A stretch of DNA of 43,959 bases from positions 1,767,507 through 1,811,465 of the forward strand of contig NZ_GL892076.1 of the NCBI RefSeq assembly GCF_000213975.1, written 5' to 3'. Source of the stretch: Centipeda periodontii DSM 2778 (lineage in GTDB: Bacteria; Bacillota; Negativicutes; Selenomonadales; Selenomonadaceae). The notes under the pieces were generated by a model that saw nothing but the letters and a program-made list of their open reading frames with translations, did not search any database and had not been told where the DNA came from. The translations under genes were made by a program, and so were the position numbers. Of this stretch, positions 1 to 8,797 are shown piece after piece (positions within the stretch are counted from its first letter, which is position 1; each line of letters begins with the position of its first letter).

Positions 1-553
1 AACGCTCCTCTATACTACGCCCTTTCAGGCGCTTGTTCTTGCGGTTTCGCTTGCGCTTGCACTTTCGTCCGAGCGCTTGCGGGACATCGAACAGCGTCAG
101 CGGAATCCTACCCGCCCACAGCATATTGTCAAGCGTCTTGGTGCAAGGGATACCATCCTCGTCGAACCGTTTGTTCGCCCTAGCATCCCCGACGCACATG
201 TCGATCGACCACTTGTTCTTACGGATTCTTTCGGTCATCCAACGCAGGAATGGCGCACAGCCTGCGCTGTCAACCTTATACGGTCGTTTGGAGTTCTTTC
301 GATGTTCGAGGTAAGCCCGTTGCCCACGCCTTGCCGTATATTGTGGAGACCGCCCGCGAGCAGATCGGCGTTCAGGCGTCCCACGTGTAATCTCATAGTG
401 GATCGTTGTATGCGAGCATCCAATCCGTGCGGCTATGGCGCGAAGCGAGAATCCCTCACGGTGGAGTGCCTGTATTTGCCCTCTTTCATCAAGGGTAAGG
501 TGCTTTCCCGATTTACGAATGGCCTCCGTTGTGGTAGAATAGGCGTAATCCAT
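1..553 (-). CDS. IS30-family transposase, N-terminal part (runs off the window)
   Basis: An open frame of 184 codons starts with ATG at 553 and continues past base 1 without a stop. The protein begins MDYAYSTTTEAIRKSGKHLT and has the N-terminal helix-turn-helix typical of IS30 transposases (LDERGQIQALHREGFSLRAI followed by AARIGCSHTTIHYEI). It then shows the basic linker and the WSID segment that precedes the catalytic DDE domain. The DDE residues would lie beyond the window edge. A match to the transposon terminal repeat lies upstream at 633-653. The family call is from recognised motifs; whether the copy is intact cannot be seen. Confidence 0.85.
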   Translation of the reverse strand, partial: MDYAYSTTTEAIRKSGKHLTLDERGQIQALHREGFSLRAIAARIGCSHTTIHYEITRGTPERRSARGRSPQYTARRGQRAYLEHRKNSKRPYKVDSAGCAPFLRWMTERIRKNKWSIDMCVGDARANKRFDEDGIPCTKTLDNMLWAGRIPLTLFDVPQALGRKCKRKRNRKNKRLKGRSIEER

Positions 554-632
554 AGTGATTGCTCCTTTGCTGATGTTTTGTAGCGGAACCATTATAGCAC
601 GGGATGTCACTATGGATTTTGTTTTTGTTTAG

Positions 633-653
633 CTGTTCAACTTCATTTTACAA
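633..653. repeat. Terminal inverted repeat of the left IS30-type element
   Basis: Read from outside inwards (minus strand) this is TTGTAAAAT-GAAGTTGAACAG. It matches 17 of 21 bases with the inverse-oriented end at 43783-43803 (TTGCAAGAG-CAAGTTGAACAG), including an identical AAGTTGAACAG block. It lies about 80 bp upstream of the transposase start, as expected for the left end of an IS30-family element. The element boundary is therefore near 654, only 50 bp from the last codon of the serine recombinase, so the prophage left end (attL) has been displaced or interrupted here. Confidence 0.65.
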
Positions 654-703
654 CGAACCGATGGAATCTTTTGCGTGAAAGGTGATCTCTTGAATTTATA
701 TCT

Positions 704-2275
704 TCATCCCTCAATTGCAGTCTCAATCCCACCCTTGAAAACAACAACTACCGCGCCATCCTCTTTGACCACGATGTGATCAAGCAGCCCGCCCCATAGC
801 TCCTCATCGAATGCAACCTGCTCCCCGTTGATACCACATACCACTTGAATCATGCCCTCTAGGATATTTCTCTTACTCTCCCTCTCGGCAATTTGCTTGT
901 CTAGCTTCTCCAAAGCTCCCTGCTTTTCCAGATAGAGAGCGCGAATCTCATTCTCCTGTTTCAGATACGTCGTCTGATCCTGTGCCACGCGTGCATTCTC
1001 GCGAATCAGTTTTTCAAGCCGTTCTGTCAAAAGAGTGAGTTCTTGCTCTACTCTACCGTGTTCCTCGACAAGCTCCCCTGTTTGGCAAACGCTATCAATC
1101 AGAGCGCGAAGTTCTGCAATCACGTTCTCTTTGACTTCCATCAAGGAGTTCAGTGCTTTCACGAAAATCTGTTTGATTTCCTCCTCCGTCAAGTGCCTCG
1201 TACTGCACGGCTTGCCCTTGTGGGCATATTTCTTGTTGCAGCGGTAGATCACCCTGCGGTACTTGTCCGTGGAGTGCCATACCTTCGCACCGTAGTAACC
1301 GCCGCAGCAGCCGCATTTGATTTTGTTCGCGAAGATACTCACACCACTGTGCTTGCCGTTCTGCTCTCTGCGTTTTATCTCCAATTGCACAAAGTCGAAT
1401 AAGTCTGGCGGGATAATCGCCTCGTGGTGCTCTTCCACATAGTACTGTGGAATCTCGCCCGTGTTCTTCCGTCGCGTCTTATCGAGGAAGTCTGCCGTAT
1501 ACTCTTTCTGGATCAGCGCATCACCGCGATACTTCTCATTCGTGAGGATGGAGCGCACCGTGGAAATGTACCACTTGTCCTTTCCCGACGGGGATTTGAT
1601 GCAACGCGTCTCCAGTTCCTTAGTGATGGCATAGAAGGATCGCCCGCCAAGGAAGAGTTTGTAGATGAGCCTTACGATTTTCGCCTGTTCTTCGTTGATT
1701 TCGAAGTCCTTGTCATAGCCGAGAAAGGCACTGTAGCCCACACTGGTTTTGCCCTCGGCGAACTGCTTCCGCTTGCCCCATGTGGTGTTCTCCGAGATGC
1801 TGCGGCTTTCCTCCTGAGCTAGGCTGGACATAATCGTTATAAGGAGTTCTCCGCGCGTGTCGAACGTCCAAATGTTCTCTTTCTCAAAATAGATCTCTAC
1901 ACCGTTTTCCTTGAGTTTGCGGACGTTCTGCAGAGAATCCACAGTGTTTCTCGCAAAGCGGCTGACCGACTTTGTAATGATGAGGTCGATCTTGCCGGCA
2001 AGGGCATCCTCGATCATTTGGTTGAAGCCGTCACGCTTCTTTGTGTTGGTTCCACTGATCCCTTCGTCCGAATACATGCCGACGAAATCCCAGTCAGCGC
2101 GGCTTTCGATGTAGTTCTTGTAATGCGCCATCTGCATTTCATAACTGGAAGCCTGTTCTTCATGGTCGGTCGAAACTCTGGCGTACCCTGCCGTCCTGCG
2201 CCGTCTTGGTTCTGCCGTAACCTCCGACCGAAAGATTTTAGGGCTTGCAGGAATGACTCTCACTGTCTTTGCCAT
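704..2275 (-). CDS. Large serine recombinase (site-specific integrase family), second of a pair
   Basis: This 523-residue protein has the resolvase fold at its N-terminus: AGYARVSTD carries the nucleophile Ser at about residue 35. Further catalytic-domain motifs are YSDEGISGT, KSVSRFARNT and LAQEESRS. Next come the Recombinase domain (about 170-290), a zinc beta-ribbon (KCGCCGGYYG with paired Cys near 320-360) and a long C-terminal coiled coil (about 385-480). The ATG at 2275 follows GAAGGAGG and overlaps the end of the upstream recombinase by 16 bp, so the two are translationally coupled. Large serine recombinases insert and excise prophages and conjugative elements; the position at the phage end fits. 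Which of the two does which job cannot be told from sequence. Confidence 0.93.
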   Translation of the reverse strand: MAKTVRVIPASPKIFRSEVTAEPRRRRTAGYARVSTDHEEQASSYEMQMAHYKNYIESRADWDFVGMYSDEGISGTNTKKRDGFNQMIEDALAGKIDLIITKSVSRFARNTVDSLQNVRKLKENGVEIYFEKENIWTFDTRGELLITIMSSLAQEESRSISENTTWGKRKQFAEGKTSVGYSAFLGYDKDFEINEEQAKIVRLIYKLFLGGRSFYAITKELETRCIKSPSGKDKWYISTVRSILTNEKYRGDALIQKEYTADFLDKTRRKNTGEIPQYYVEEHHEAIIPPDLFDFVQLEIKRREQNGKHSGVSIFANKIKCGCCGGYYGAKVWHSTDKYRRVIYRCNKKYAHKGKPCSTRHLTEEEIKQIFVKALNSLMEVKENVIAELRALIDSVCQTGELVEEHGRVEQELTLLTERLEKLIRENARVAQDQTTYLKQENEIRALYLEKQGALEKLDKQIAERESKRNILEGMIQVVCGINGEQVAFDEELWGGLLDHIVVKEDGAVVVVFKGGIETAIEG

Positions 2276-3753
2276 CGGTATGCGCCTCCTTCTTTGAGTT
2301 GAAATATGACCTCATCGTCGGATATGACAATCCGCTTTACGTTCTGTACGATCTTGCCCTCGTAGCCATCGCCGAAAAAGGATTCTGCCGCTTCCTTTAG
2401 TTCGGATTCGGGCAGCCGCTTCAGTCGGCATTTCGTACGCGGCTGACTGCAAGACCACACCTTAGTTCCCTTCGTCCAAGTATCGCGCTCACATTTGCTG
2501 CCGCATGAAGCACAGTACACTTTGTTCGTGAAGGGATTGCTGCCACGCTGCCCGCTGTAGATTCGGGCAGTCTTTTTTATGCGACCATTGGTTAGGTGAA
2601 ACTCTACGCAATCAGCGTGAATCACAATTTTTGAGACTTTGCGTCTGAGTTCTGTGGCATCGAAATTGTTCTTCTCCATGACGGCTCTGACCGCAGCCAC
2701 AAGCTCCTCCTCCTTGATCGGACGACTGTCACAGGATTCTCTGCCTTTCCGCTCTCTTGTGTTGCAGCCCCATCGTCTGTACTTCCCGGCGGTTCTTCTG
2801 CTGAAGCCGCCTCCGCAACATCCACATTTCACCACTCCGGAAAACGGCATCAGCACAGGATTCCGATTGCTAGACTGCGCGGCTCTCCGTTTCCGTATCT
2901 CCTGTGCCTTGTCGAAATCTACCTTTGACACGAGTTGCTCGAACATCCCCTCCACCAGATACATGGGAAGTTCTCCTTTATTCCGCTTGCGGATATGCCC
3001 CTCACTGATGTAGTTCTTCTGCAGCGCCATCGTCCCCGTGTAGGAGATGTTAGAGAGGATATCCTTTACCGTGGTCTGCTCGATGGGTCTCCCCTGCCGT
3101 CCTGTGATTCCACGTCCCGCAAGTGTCTTGGCGATAGCGTATGCGGATTCCCCGGTAAGGTATCTCCGGAAGATTTCCTTTACGATCTCACTCTCGGCAG
3201 GGATAATACGGAACATCTCTCCGTCCCATGTGTAGCCGTAAGGCGCTTTGTGTCCGTTCGGAATCCCCTCGGCGAATCGTCGCCGCACACCCCACCGAAT
3301 GTTGTCACCGATGCTCCGACTCTCCTCTTGGGCGAAGGATGCGAGCAGCGTCAAGAGGAGTTCTCCGTCCTCGGATGTGGAATCAATGTTCTCGCGTTCG
3401 AAGCGGACGGCAATCCCCTTCTCTTTCAAGCAACGGACGGTATGAAGGCAATCCACGGTATCTCTGGCAAAACGGCTGATGCTTTTGACAAGCACCAAGT
3501 CGATCTTCCCGGCATTGCAGTCGGCGATCAGCCGCTTGAACTCCGTCCGATGCGTGGTGCTTGTGCCTGTGATTCCCTCGTCCGCATACACGCCTGCGTA
3601 TTCCCATGCGGGATTATTCTGGATGCGATTGCTGTAGTAACTGACCTGCGCCGCAAGGGAGTGGTGAAGCGTATCCACAGAGACGCGGGCGTAGGCAGCC
3701 ACACGCAGCTTTTTCTGCAATATAGGGCTTGGTTGGACTCTTCGTATCTTCAT
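2260..3753 (-). CDS. Large serine recombinase, first of a pair
   Basis: A 497-residue recombinase. I chose the ATG at 3753 (MKIRRVQPSPI) because AAAGGAGG lies just upstream; a longer open frame exists but lacks a ribosome binding site. The catalytic motif AAYARVSVD has its Ser at about residue 25. YADEGITGT, KSISRFARDT and FAQEESRS follow, then the Recombinase domain and zinc ribbons (CGCCGGGF near 310-350 and a second CASCGSKC pair near 420). It lacks the long C-terminal coiled coil of its partner, so the two are paralogous but not duplicates. Coupled recombinase pairs of this kind are known from Firmicute prophages. It is part of the operon that starts with the SHOCT-like gene. Confidence 0.93.
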   Translation of the reverse strand: MKIRRVQPSPILQKKLRVAAYARVSVDTLHHSLAAQVSYYSNRIQNNPAWEYAGVYADEGITGTSTTHRTEFKRLIADCNAGKIDLVLVKSISRFARDTVDCLHTVRCLKEKGIAVRFERENIDSTSEDGELLLTLLASFAQEESRSIGDNIRWGVRRRFAEGIPNGHKAPYGYTWDGEMFRIIPAESEIVKEIFRRYLTGESAYAIAKTLAGRGITGRQGRPIEQTTVKDILSNISYTGTMALQKNYISEGHIRKRNKGELPMYLVEGMFEQLVSKVDFDKAQEIRKRRAAQSSNRNPVLMPFSGVVKCGCCGGGFSRRTAGKYRRWGCNTRERKGRESCDSRPIKEEELVAAVRAVMEKNNFDATELRRKVSKIVIHADCVEFHLTNGRIKKTARIYSGQRGSNPFTNKVYCASCGSKCERDTWTKGTKVWSCSQPRTKCRLKRLPESELKEAAESFFGDGYEGKIVQNVKRIVISDDEVIFQLKEGGAYRWQRQ

Positions 3754-3787
3754 GGTGATTCCTCCTTTCCAGTCCCATATTCCCGTA

Positions 3788-3973
3788 CTATCCGCACGAT
3801 AGCAAGTCAATATCTGAAAATAGAAGTCCGATGACGGGACGATATTTCTCGCGCATTTTTGCTTCAAACGCAAGATATTCGTCCTCTGACAAAAGCCCGC
3901 TCTGCAGCATTTTCCATGAAGTTCGCATCACCATCTGATACGTCATTTCCCGAAGTCCTTCTTCCTTGCTCAT
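3788..3973 (-). CDS. SHOCT-domain-like small protein of the recombinase operon
   Basis: A 61-residue protein starting MSKEEGLREMTYQMVM. The ATG at 3973 follows AAGGGAGATGTTGAA. The sequence KMLQSGLLSEDEYLAFEAKM resembles the short SHOCT helical hairpin (a hydrophobic helix, a G-x-[IL]-[ST]-x-E-E-[FY] turn and a second helix). Small SHOCT proteins often sit directly upstream of serine recombinases in Firmicute prophages; a regulatory or directionality role is possible but unproven. It is the first gene after the promoter-like element at 3997-4025 and lies 34 bp before the recombinase pair. A longer in-frame start exists upstream but would run through the promoter element. Confidence 0.72.
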   Translation of the reverse strand: MSKEEGLREMTYQMVMRTSWKMLQSGLLSEDEYLAFEAKMREKYRPVIGLLFSDIDLLSCG

Positions 3974-3996
3974 TTCAACATCTCCCTTCATGAAAC

Positions 3997-4025
3997 AGCG
4001 GACAAAAACGGCTCTTGTGGTCACC
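3997..4025 (-). promoter_or_regulatory. GGTGACC-N15-GTCC element, copy D (recombinase operon)
   Basis: On the minus strand: GGTGACCACAAG, nine bases, then TGTCCGCTG. It shares the spacing and both conserved blocks with three other copies (32043-32071, 37083-37111, 38032-38060). It lies between the terminator at 4036-4064 and the ATG at 3973, with the GTCC block about 25 bp before that ATG. A transcript starting a few bases after GTCC would begin just ahead of the ribosome binding site. The layout is that of a promoter with a GGTGACC -35 and a GTCCgC -10. Function is inferred. Confidence 0.6.
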
Positions 4026-4035
4026 TTTTCGGGCA

Positions 4036-4064
4036 TAAAAATAACCCGACGGTAAGCCGCCGGG
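4036..4064 (-). terminator. Rho-independent terminator after the holin gene
   Basis: On the minus strand CCCGGCGG-CTTA-CCGTCGGG forms an 8-bp stem with a 4-base loop (one G-T pair), followed by TTATTTTT. It sits 18 bp after the holin stop codon and closes the long late operon before the recombinase promoter element. Confidence 0.85.
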
Positions 4065-4081
4065 CGTTGAGGTTAAAGCAG

Positions 4082-4474
4082 TTATTTATCTCTGAGGCTG
4101 TGCATCATGTCCTGCAGTTTCTGCGGGACGGGAAGCCCCATCCGTGCTGCGTTCTCGATGATCGAGATTCCTTCATTCGAGATGTAGAAGAAGATCACGG
4201 CGGAGCGCAGGACGCAGCCGCTACCGATAATGTGGGTATCGAGGACATTCGCCACACCAACAAGGGTGAAGATACAGACCTTCTTGCAGATTCCCTTGAA
4301 GCCGATGGCACTCGACAGCTTCTTCTCTACAATCGCACGGAGAACACCTGTGATGTAGTCCGTCGCCACAAACACAACGAGGGCATAGAGCAGATCGTCA
4401 AAGCTGCCGAGGAACTCCCCGACGACGATTCCGATGCCCGCCGCATACAGACGTATGGTTAAAATCTGATCCAT
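4082..4474 (-). CDS. Phage holin, toxin-secretion/phage-lysis family
   Basis: A 130-residue membrane protein with about three hydrophobic segments: IRLYAAGIGIVVGEFLG, LLYALVVFVATDYITGVL and the long stretch KVCIFTLVGVANVL through VIFFYISNEGISIIEN. The central VATDYITGVLRA and the SNEGISIIENAA motif are typical of the Cph1/TcdE-type holin family (Phage_holin_4). Holins make holes in the cytoplasmic membrane and release or activate the endolysin. It is the last gene of the late operon and is followed by a terminator. Unusually, no endolysin gene is adjacent: the only amidase lies 17 kb away at 21609-22148. Confidence 0.9.
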   Translation of the reverse strand: MDQILTIRLYAAGIGIVVGEFLGSFDDLLYALVVFVATDYITGVLRAIVEKKLSSAIGFKGICKKVCIFTLVGVANVLDTHIIGSGCVLRSAVIFFYISNEGISIIENAARMGLPVPQKLQDMMHSLRDK

Positions 4475-4475
4475 A

Positions 4476-5549
4476 TCAAAAACCTCCTGCCTTTTTCCAT
4501 TTTCCGAGATGATTCATCCTGCGCAGACGGTAGTTGTAGCATCCGCGCATAAGCTCTGTAAGCTGACCGTCCTTCCATAAATATAAGGGCGATCCCGTGC
4601 TGACCAGATATTTCCCCTGTCCCAGAGGGCAGAGACTTGTACGGGCAGTCGGATTCGTTTCCAGTTCCATAAGCAGCTCATCCTTTGCACTGTAAATCTT
4701 TGAAATATATTTTTTCCCGGAGATAAGGTAATCCAGATTTGCGGGAAAGCGCATATACATACCGTCATGGAGCGGATAGCGGACACTATAATCCGGTGCG
4801 CTCCATTTGCTTTCCGAAGTATAGGATTCCCCTGTAACAGAGTCTCTTGACGTTGTTTTGGTTTTCTCCATCCAAGATTCCATGTTCTGACCGTCGAAGA
4901 ACACATAACGGTCGGTGCTGACATGACTTCCGTCTCCCCCATGCTCTGATACAGAGTGCCATATCATCACTTTGAAGTTCCCAGCTTTATCCACCCGCCC
5001 GCCTTCTGTTTGACAGCTATAGAGGTCAGTGGGACCGGATACGGCGGGAGCACCAAACATCTGCACAAGATCATATGAGGCGATGATCTCTCCGTTGCGT
5101 TTGACAGAGAGAATACTGTCACGCTGATCTGCCCCGATGAGCGGGAACACGAGAGCATTCACAGCTTCGAGGGTATAGAGATTTCCCCGCTCATCCATTT
5201 CGGCATCGAGCATTCCATAGCCTGAGACATACGCGAAGTGGCGGCTGCTGTTGACCATCCATATATCCTCTTTGGAAAAGCCGAGCGGATGAATCTTTCC
5301 TTTTGCATAGTATGAATGGAGCATCTGGTTTTTTTGATCCTTCCACTTTATCTGGAGGAGCGGTATGCCGGAAAGGACATTCGTCGGAACGTAGCTGCCG
5401 CCGCCCTCGGATTCATGCCCGTAGACGCAACGACCGTCCGTCCAGATCCATTCGCCCGGATAAACAGCATGGTTTCCAATGCAGGTAAGCCACGTACCAT
5501 TCGCAAGAACCCGATTTCCGCTCACAGCTTTCACTCTAGCCCTGTGCAT
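4476..5549 (-). CDS. Phage tail-region protein of unknown function
   Basis: A 357-residue protein in the late operon, next to the holin. I chose the ATG at 5549 (MHRARVKAVSGNR), preceded by GGGAGCG and just beyond the stop of the upstream small gene. A longer frame would overlap that gene completely. The sequence is rich in Trp, Tyr and Gly with short strand-like segments (for example WLTCIGNHAVYPGEWIW, YLWKDGQLTELMRG), suggesting a beta-propeller-like or beta-sandwich surface protein. No signal peptide, transmembrane segment or catalytic motif is recognisable. Position after the tail tip genes suggests a tail fibre, host-contact or accessory structural role; this is inference. Confidence 0.7.
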   Translation of the reverse strand: MHRARVKAVSGNRVLANGTWLTCIGNHAVYPGEWIWTDGRCVYGHESEGGGSYVPTNVLSGIPLLQIKWKDQKNQMLHSYYAKGKIHPLGFSKEDIWMVNSSRHFAYVSGYGMLDAEMDERGNLYTLEAVNALVFPLIGADQRDSILSVKRNGEIIASYDLVQMFGAPAVSGPTDLYSCQTEGGRVDKAGNFKVMIWHSVSEHGGDGSHVSTDRYVFFDGQNMESWMEKTKTTSRDSVTGESYTSESKWSAPDYSVRYPLHDGMYMRFPANLDYLISGKKYISKIYSAKDELLMELETNPTARTSLCPLGQGKYLVSTGSPLYLWKDGQLTELMRGCYNYRLRRMNHLGKWKKAGGF

Positions 5550-5553
5550 CGTT

Positions 5554-5775
5554 TCACGCTCCCACAATGACGGCAGTGCCGCCCTTTGAAATCTGTACCC
5601 ACACAAAACTGCCCTCTGCCGTGTTACAGTCCACTGCCGCACGAAAAGGATACGACCGCTCGCCGATATGGACACGTCCATTCTGAATCCTTCCGCGCTG
5701 AGCCTGTGACTCAACCACCTTCGAGTTCTTTATCCCTGCCCGTATCGCCGCTGCGAGCCCCATAACGCCGTGCAT
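5554..5775 (-). CDS. Small conserved phage tail-region protein
   Basis: A 73-residue protein, MHGVMGLAAAIRAGIKNSKV. Its ATG at 5775 overlaps the stop of the tail protein gene by one base (TGATG) and is preceded by GAGGTGG, so translation is coupled. The second half (IQNGRVHIGERSYPFRAAVD, then VWVQISKGGTAVIVGA) looks like a small beta-barrel, as in short tail tip or baseplate accessory proteins. No defined family is recognised. Confidence 0.65.
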   Translation of the reverse strand: MHGVMGLAAAIRAGIKNSKVVESQAQRGRIQNGRVHIGERSYPFRAAVDCNTAEGSFVWVQISKGGTAVIVGA

Positions 5776-7466
5776 CAAAACCACCTCACCATCTTGATTG
5801 TCTGCCGCAGAAGGCGCGGCGTGAGTTCCACCATATTGGCCTGCAAGAAGTATTCGTGTCCCTCGAAGCGGATGCGCTCGGTGAAATCGACGATGTGGTC
5901 AATGTCGGGAATGCCGCTACGAATCCGTGCGCGAATCTCCACGGTGACCGTCTCCTGTGTCTTGCGATTGAGCCATTCGATTTCTCTCGTCAGCATTCGC
6001 AGATAATCTGCACCCACAACTGGAAACTCAGTGTCGATGAGCGAGGAGTACGGAAGCTCATCATCGCTCGCGTAACTTGCACCAAGGCTGAGATTCGACT
6101 GCTCGACGGTGAACTGACTCGCCTTGCCGCCGGGCTTTCCCTGCGACAAGCTGCTGCCCTCCAATACGCCGTCCACATATACCGTAGTCGCATACCATCC
6201 GTAGCCAAGCGGTGCGTGGTAGGTGATGCGCTCTGTCCCCTTCTCACGACTCCAATCCTCCCAGTCATATTCCGTGTGCTTTTTTCCGTCACCCACCGCC
6301 TCGGTGGTACGCTCCCATTCCTTAAAGAGATACACATCGCGCCCCGTGGAGGCGTAGGCATAATCCGTGCGGCTGGTCGAGCCGTCCACGTTGTGCGTCC
6401 GCTTTTCTGCGAGATACTCCCCATCATAGGAATAAGTGCTGTAGCCATTTTCGTTTGTCTCACGAACGAGAAAGCCGTTGGAGTAGGTGCGGCTGATCTC
6501 TTTGAAGGAAATCGTGCCGGTGAAAGGGATAGGCGCAGTATCCTCCTCGTTGTGCGCTCCACTTTCATGATTGTTGTTCGCACTGTGCCAGACGGAACGC
6601 AGGAGTTTCCGCTCAATGGTCGGCTGTGCGTGCGACCAGTCCGTAATGTCGACAACGGATTCCTCCATACCGCGCTGAATGATGTGGAGCGTATCTCCAC
6701 GAATAAACACATTGATCTGACGCTGCGGCAGTTTCGCTGTCCAGCCGAAGAGCGCGGAGATGAAGTCATGATACGTCATTCCACTCCCCTCGAAGTTCTG
6801 CGACGGTGTGAAATCATCGGTCAGACGGTGTAATTTCAAACCAAGTGCCGCCGCAATCTCGGCAGTATAGCGTGATACCTTTGCCCGCTCCACGTAGATA
6901 TGGATGGGCGTGTAAAGGAGCGTGTCCTTACTGTACGTTCCCTTGACGGACTGCACGATGCCGCGCTGACTTGTTTCCTCCACGAGAAAGCGGAAAGCAT
7001 AATCCAATACGCGCCCCTGAGCGCTGTCGTCGATGGAAAGCGGCTGCACCGTTTCGAGTTGGATCGTGTCGGAAAGAGAGAGTTCTCCAAGAGTTACCGA
7101 GAACGAGCGAATCCCCCGCTCCCTGAACTCTGCATAGATAAGCATATGAGGAATCTCTATCCTCGTATCTGCAAGAATACGCGACTGTTTGACAAGAGTC
7201 CGTTTCGTATCTACCAACGCTGCTTTGCAATGACCGATACGCCGAAGCGCATCCCCTGTCACTCGGATTTTCTTGACGATCCGAATATCGCGCAGGGTAT
7301 CTGCACGCATGGCGATGGATGTATTGAGACGGCGCGACGTATCTCCGCTCACCTGCACGGGCTGACGAAATACGGGAATCACCGTGGCGTATATAATTGG
7401 TTTTAGGTGAATCCGCCCCATCGGCAGCCACGCGATGCAGACGACGGGTTTCAGCTTGATGCTCAT
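5775..7466 (-). CDS. Phage tail tip/baseplate protein
   Basis: A 563-residue late protein. The ATG at 7466 shares ATGA with the stop of the upstream gene (GGAG ten bases before), so I start there rather than at a longer frame. Residues 1-100 are basic with repeated RxxxDTxR patterns. The region around 180-320 (VSRYTAEIAAALGLKLH, TYHDFISALFGWTAKLPQR) resembles Tal/gp44-like baseplate hub folds. The region around 350-430 has tyrosine-rich, YD-repeat-like segments (YSTYSYDGEYLAEKR, TDYAYASTGRD). Order in the operon (after tape measure and tail tip genes) supports a tail tip role, contacting or penetrating the host envelope. The exact homologue is not identified. Confidence 0.72.
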   Translation of the reverse strand: MSIKLKPVVCIAWLPMGRIHLKPIIYATVIPVFRQPVQVSGDTSRRLNTSIAMRADTLRDIRIVKKIRVTGDALRRIGHCKAALVDTKRTLVKQSRILADTRIEIPHMLIYAEFRERGIRSFSVTLGELSLSDTIQLETVQPLSIDDSAQGRVLDYAFRFLVEETSQRGIVQSVKGTYSKDTLLYTPIHIYVERAKVSRYTAEIAAALGLKLHRLTDDFTPSQNFEGSGMTYHDFISALFGWTAKLPQRQINVFIRGDTLHIIQRGMEESVVDITDWSHAQPTIERKLLRSVWHSANNNHESGAHNEEDTAPIPFTGTISFKEISRTYSNGFLVRETNENGYSTYSYDGEYLAEKRTHNVDGSTSRTDYAYASTGRDVYLFKEWERTTEAVGDGKKHTEYDWEDWSREKGTERITYHAPLGYGWYATTVYVDGVLEGSSLSQGKPGGKASQFTVEQSNLSLGASYASDDELPYSSLIDTEFPVVGADYLRMLTREIEWLNRKTQETVTVEIRARIRSGIPDIDHIVDFTERIRFEGHEYFLQANMVELTPRLLRQTIKMVRWF

Positions 7467-8371
7467 GTCCCCGCTCTCCATCCGAACTGCCGTCCCGTGA
7501 GTTCTGCAATCCTCATGGAGACAGTGCGCGTGTCCATAACGGTGGAATTCGGATTCTGCTCTACAATGTGCCTTCCGTATTCCGTAACATTCCCTCCGCT
7601 CTTTTCAAGAGCCGTCAGAGCACACAGTCCTTCTGCCGTGCGATAGGCAGGATTCCCGATGAGGGAAATCCCCGTCACACGCGAGTCCGCACCATACTGC
7701 GCGGACAGTGCGGCAACATCGACCGTTTGCAGAAGCTCCTGATTCGCCGCCGTTGCCTCATAACTTCCATCGCCGCAGTCGGTCATGTTCGTCTGCGTCG
7801 CTTGGACGGGCAGCATAACGACCTGCTCTCTCGGACTAATCGCCTCGTCCGAGAGGATGAGATTCGAGATGAGAATTTCATCCGTTCCGCTGAGGATCGA
7901 TATTGTCTTCGCATCCGAGTTTGTGAGATAACCGACATACGCATCACTTTTATTGCAAACCTCGCGTTCATCAATCACGGCATGAAAAAGACCGTCATTG
8001 TTTTGTCCCGGCTTGATGTGAAACCACACCGTGCTGATTACTTTTACACGAACTTCCTCACCTGCGGCAAGCGTATTATTGTTGTTGTTCCCGCGAATCT
8101 TCCACTTGCTCCAGAATGTTTCTGCTTCCATGATTTTGTAGTCCCCGATAGCGATGGAGAACCTTGCACGGTCTGCATTTTCGGAGTTCTTGATGTACAT
8201 ATCGAATTTACCGTAAAGCTCCGATGGAACCTCGGAAAGATTGAGTCCCTTGTAATAGGTCGGCTGCCAGAATGATACGCCCGTTTTACTGTACTGCTCC
8301 CCTGTTACCGTCGTGCCGCCACGAACCGAAAGCAGCTCCGCATAGCCGGGATTGATGTATTTGAACGCCAT
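7463..8371 (-). CDS. Phage tail structural protein, unknown family
   Basis: A 302-residue protein starting MAFKYINPGYAELL at an ATG preceded by GAGGAGGTTTGT. The N-terminal 180 residues read as a beta-sandwich (YGKFDMYIKNSENADRARFS, then VRVKVISTVWFHIKPGQNND), reminiscent of laminin-G-like/carbohydrate-binding folds in phage fibres. The C-terminal part (YEATAANQELLQTVDVAALS, then VTEYGRHIVEQNPNSTVMD) may be a connector. It is coupled by ATGA to the next gene. A structural or receptor-binding tail role is inferred from position and fold impression only. Confidence 0.65.
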   Translation of the reverse strand: MAFKYINPGYAELLSVRGGTTVTGEQYSKTGVSFWQPTYYKGLNLSEVPSELYGKFDMYIKNSENADRARFSIAIGDYKIMEAETFWSKWKIRGNNNNNTLAAGEEVRVKVISTVWFHIKPGQNNDGLFHAVIDEREVCNKSDAYVGYLTNSDAKTISILSGTDEILISNLILSDEAISPREQVVMLPVQATQTNMTDCGDGSYEATAANQELLQTVDVAALSAQYGADSRVTGISLIGNPAYRTAEGLCALTALEKSGGNVTEYGRHIVEQNPNSTVMDTRTVSMRIAELTGRQFGWRAGT

Positions 8372-8381
8372 ACAAACCTCC

Positions 8382-8795
8382 TCAATTCGAGACTAGGAGT
8401 CCCTCTGCCTGAATGTCCACACTCGTATCCTGTTGCGGCGGCTCATCTGCACTACTGAGTGCCTTGACCCAGAAAATCGTATTCTTATCAGCAACATTGG
8501 ATAATGAGATACTGTCTTTCCACTCGGCGGACTCCAATACCGTTTCGGCAGTGTATCCGTTATGCAGAGCAATTTTCCACTTATCCGCATGATCACCGAC
8601 AAACTTGATCGTCAAGACTCCGTCGATATGGAAGCCGCTCTCGCAACGCACGGCACATTTGACGGCTTTCTGCTCGCCCTTGCCCGCATCGAGGAGGACG
8701 GAGATGGGCGCGAGTTCCGTGCCGGAGCTGACCTCCGTCCCATCCTTGCTGCCCTCGGTTGGATTATTCATATAGATATGCAGCAGTTCTGCCAT
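8382..8795 (-). CDS. Phage tail-region protein, unknown family
   Basis: A 137-residue protein, MAELLHIYMNNPTEGSKDG. I chose the ATG at 8795 because GGAGG lies eight bases upstream; an ATG six bases earlier is too close to that site. The composition suggests an immunoglobulin-like or similar beta fold (VKCAVRCESGFHIDGVLTIK, then WKIALHNGYTAETVLESAEW), as in head or tail decoration domains. It follows the 131-codon gene with almost no spacing and is part of the tail operon. No specific function can be assigned. Confidence 0.65.
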   Translation of the reverse strand: MAELLHIYMNNPTEGSKDGTEVSSGTELAPISVLLDAGKGEQKAVKCAVRCESGFHIDGVLTIKFVGDHADKWKIALHNGYTAETVLESAEWKDSISLSNVADKNTIFWVKALSSADEPPQQDTSVDIQAEGLLVSN

Positions 8796-8797
8796 TG

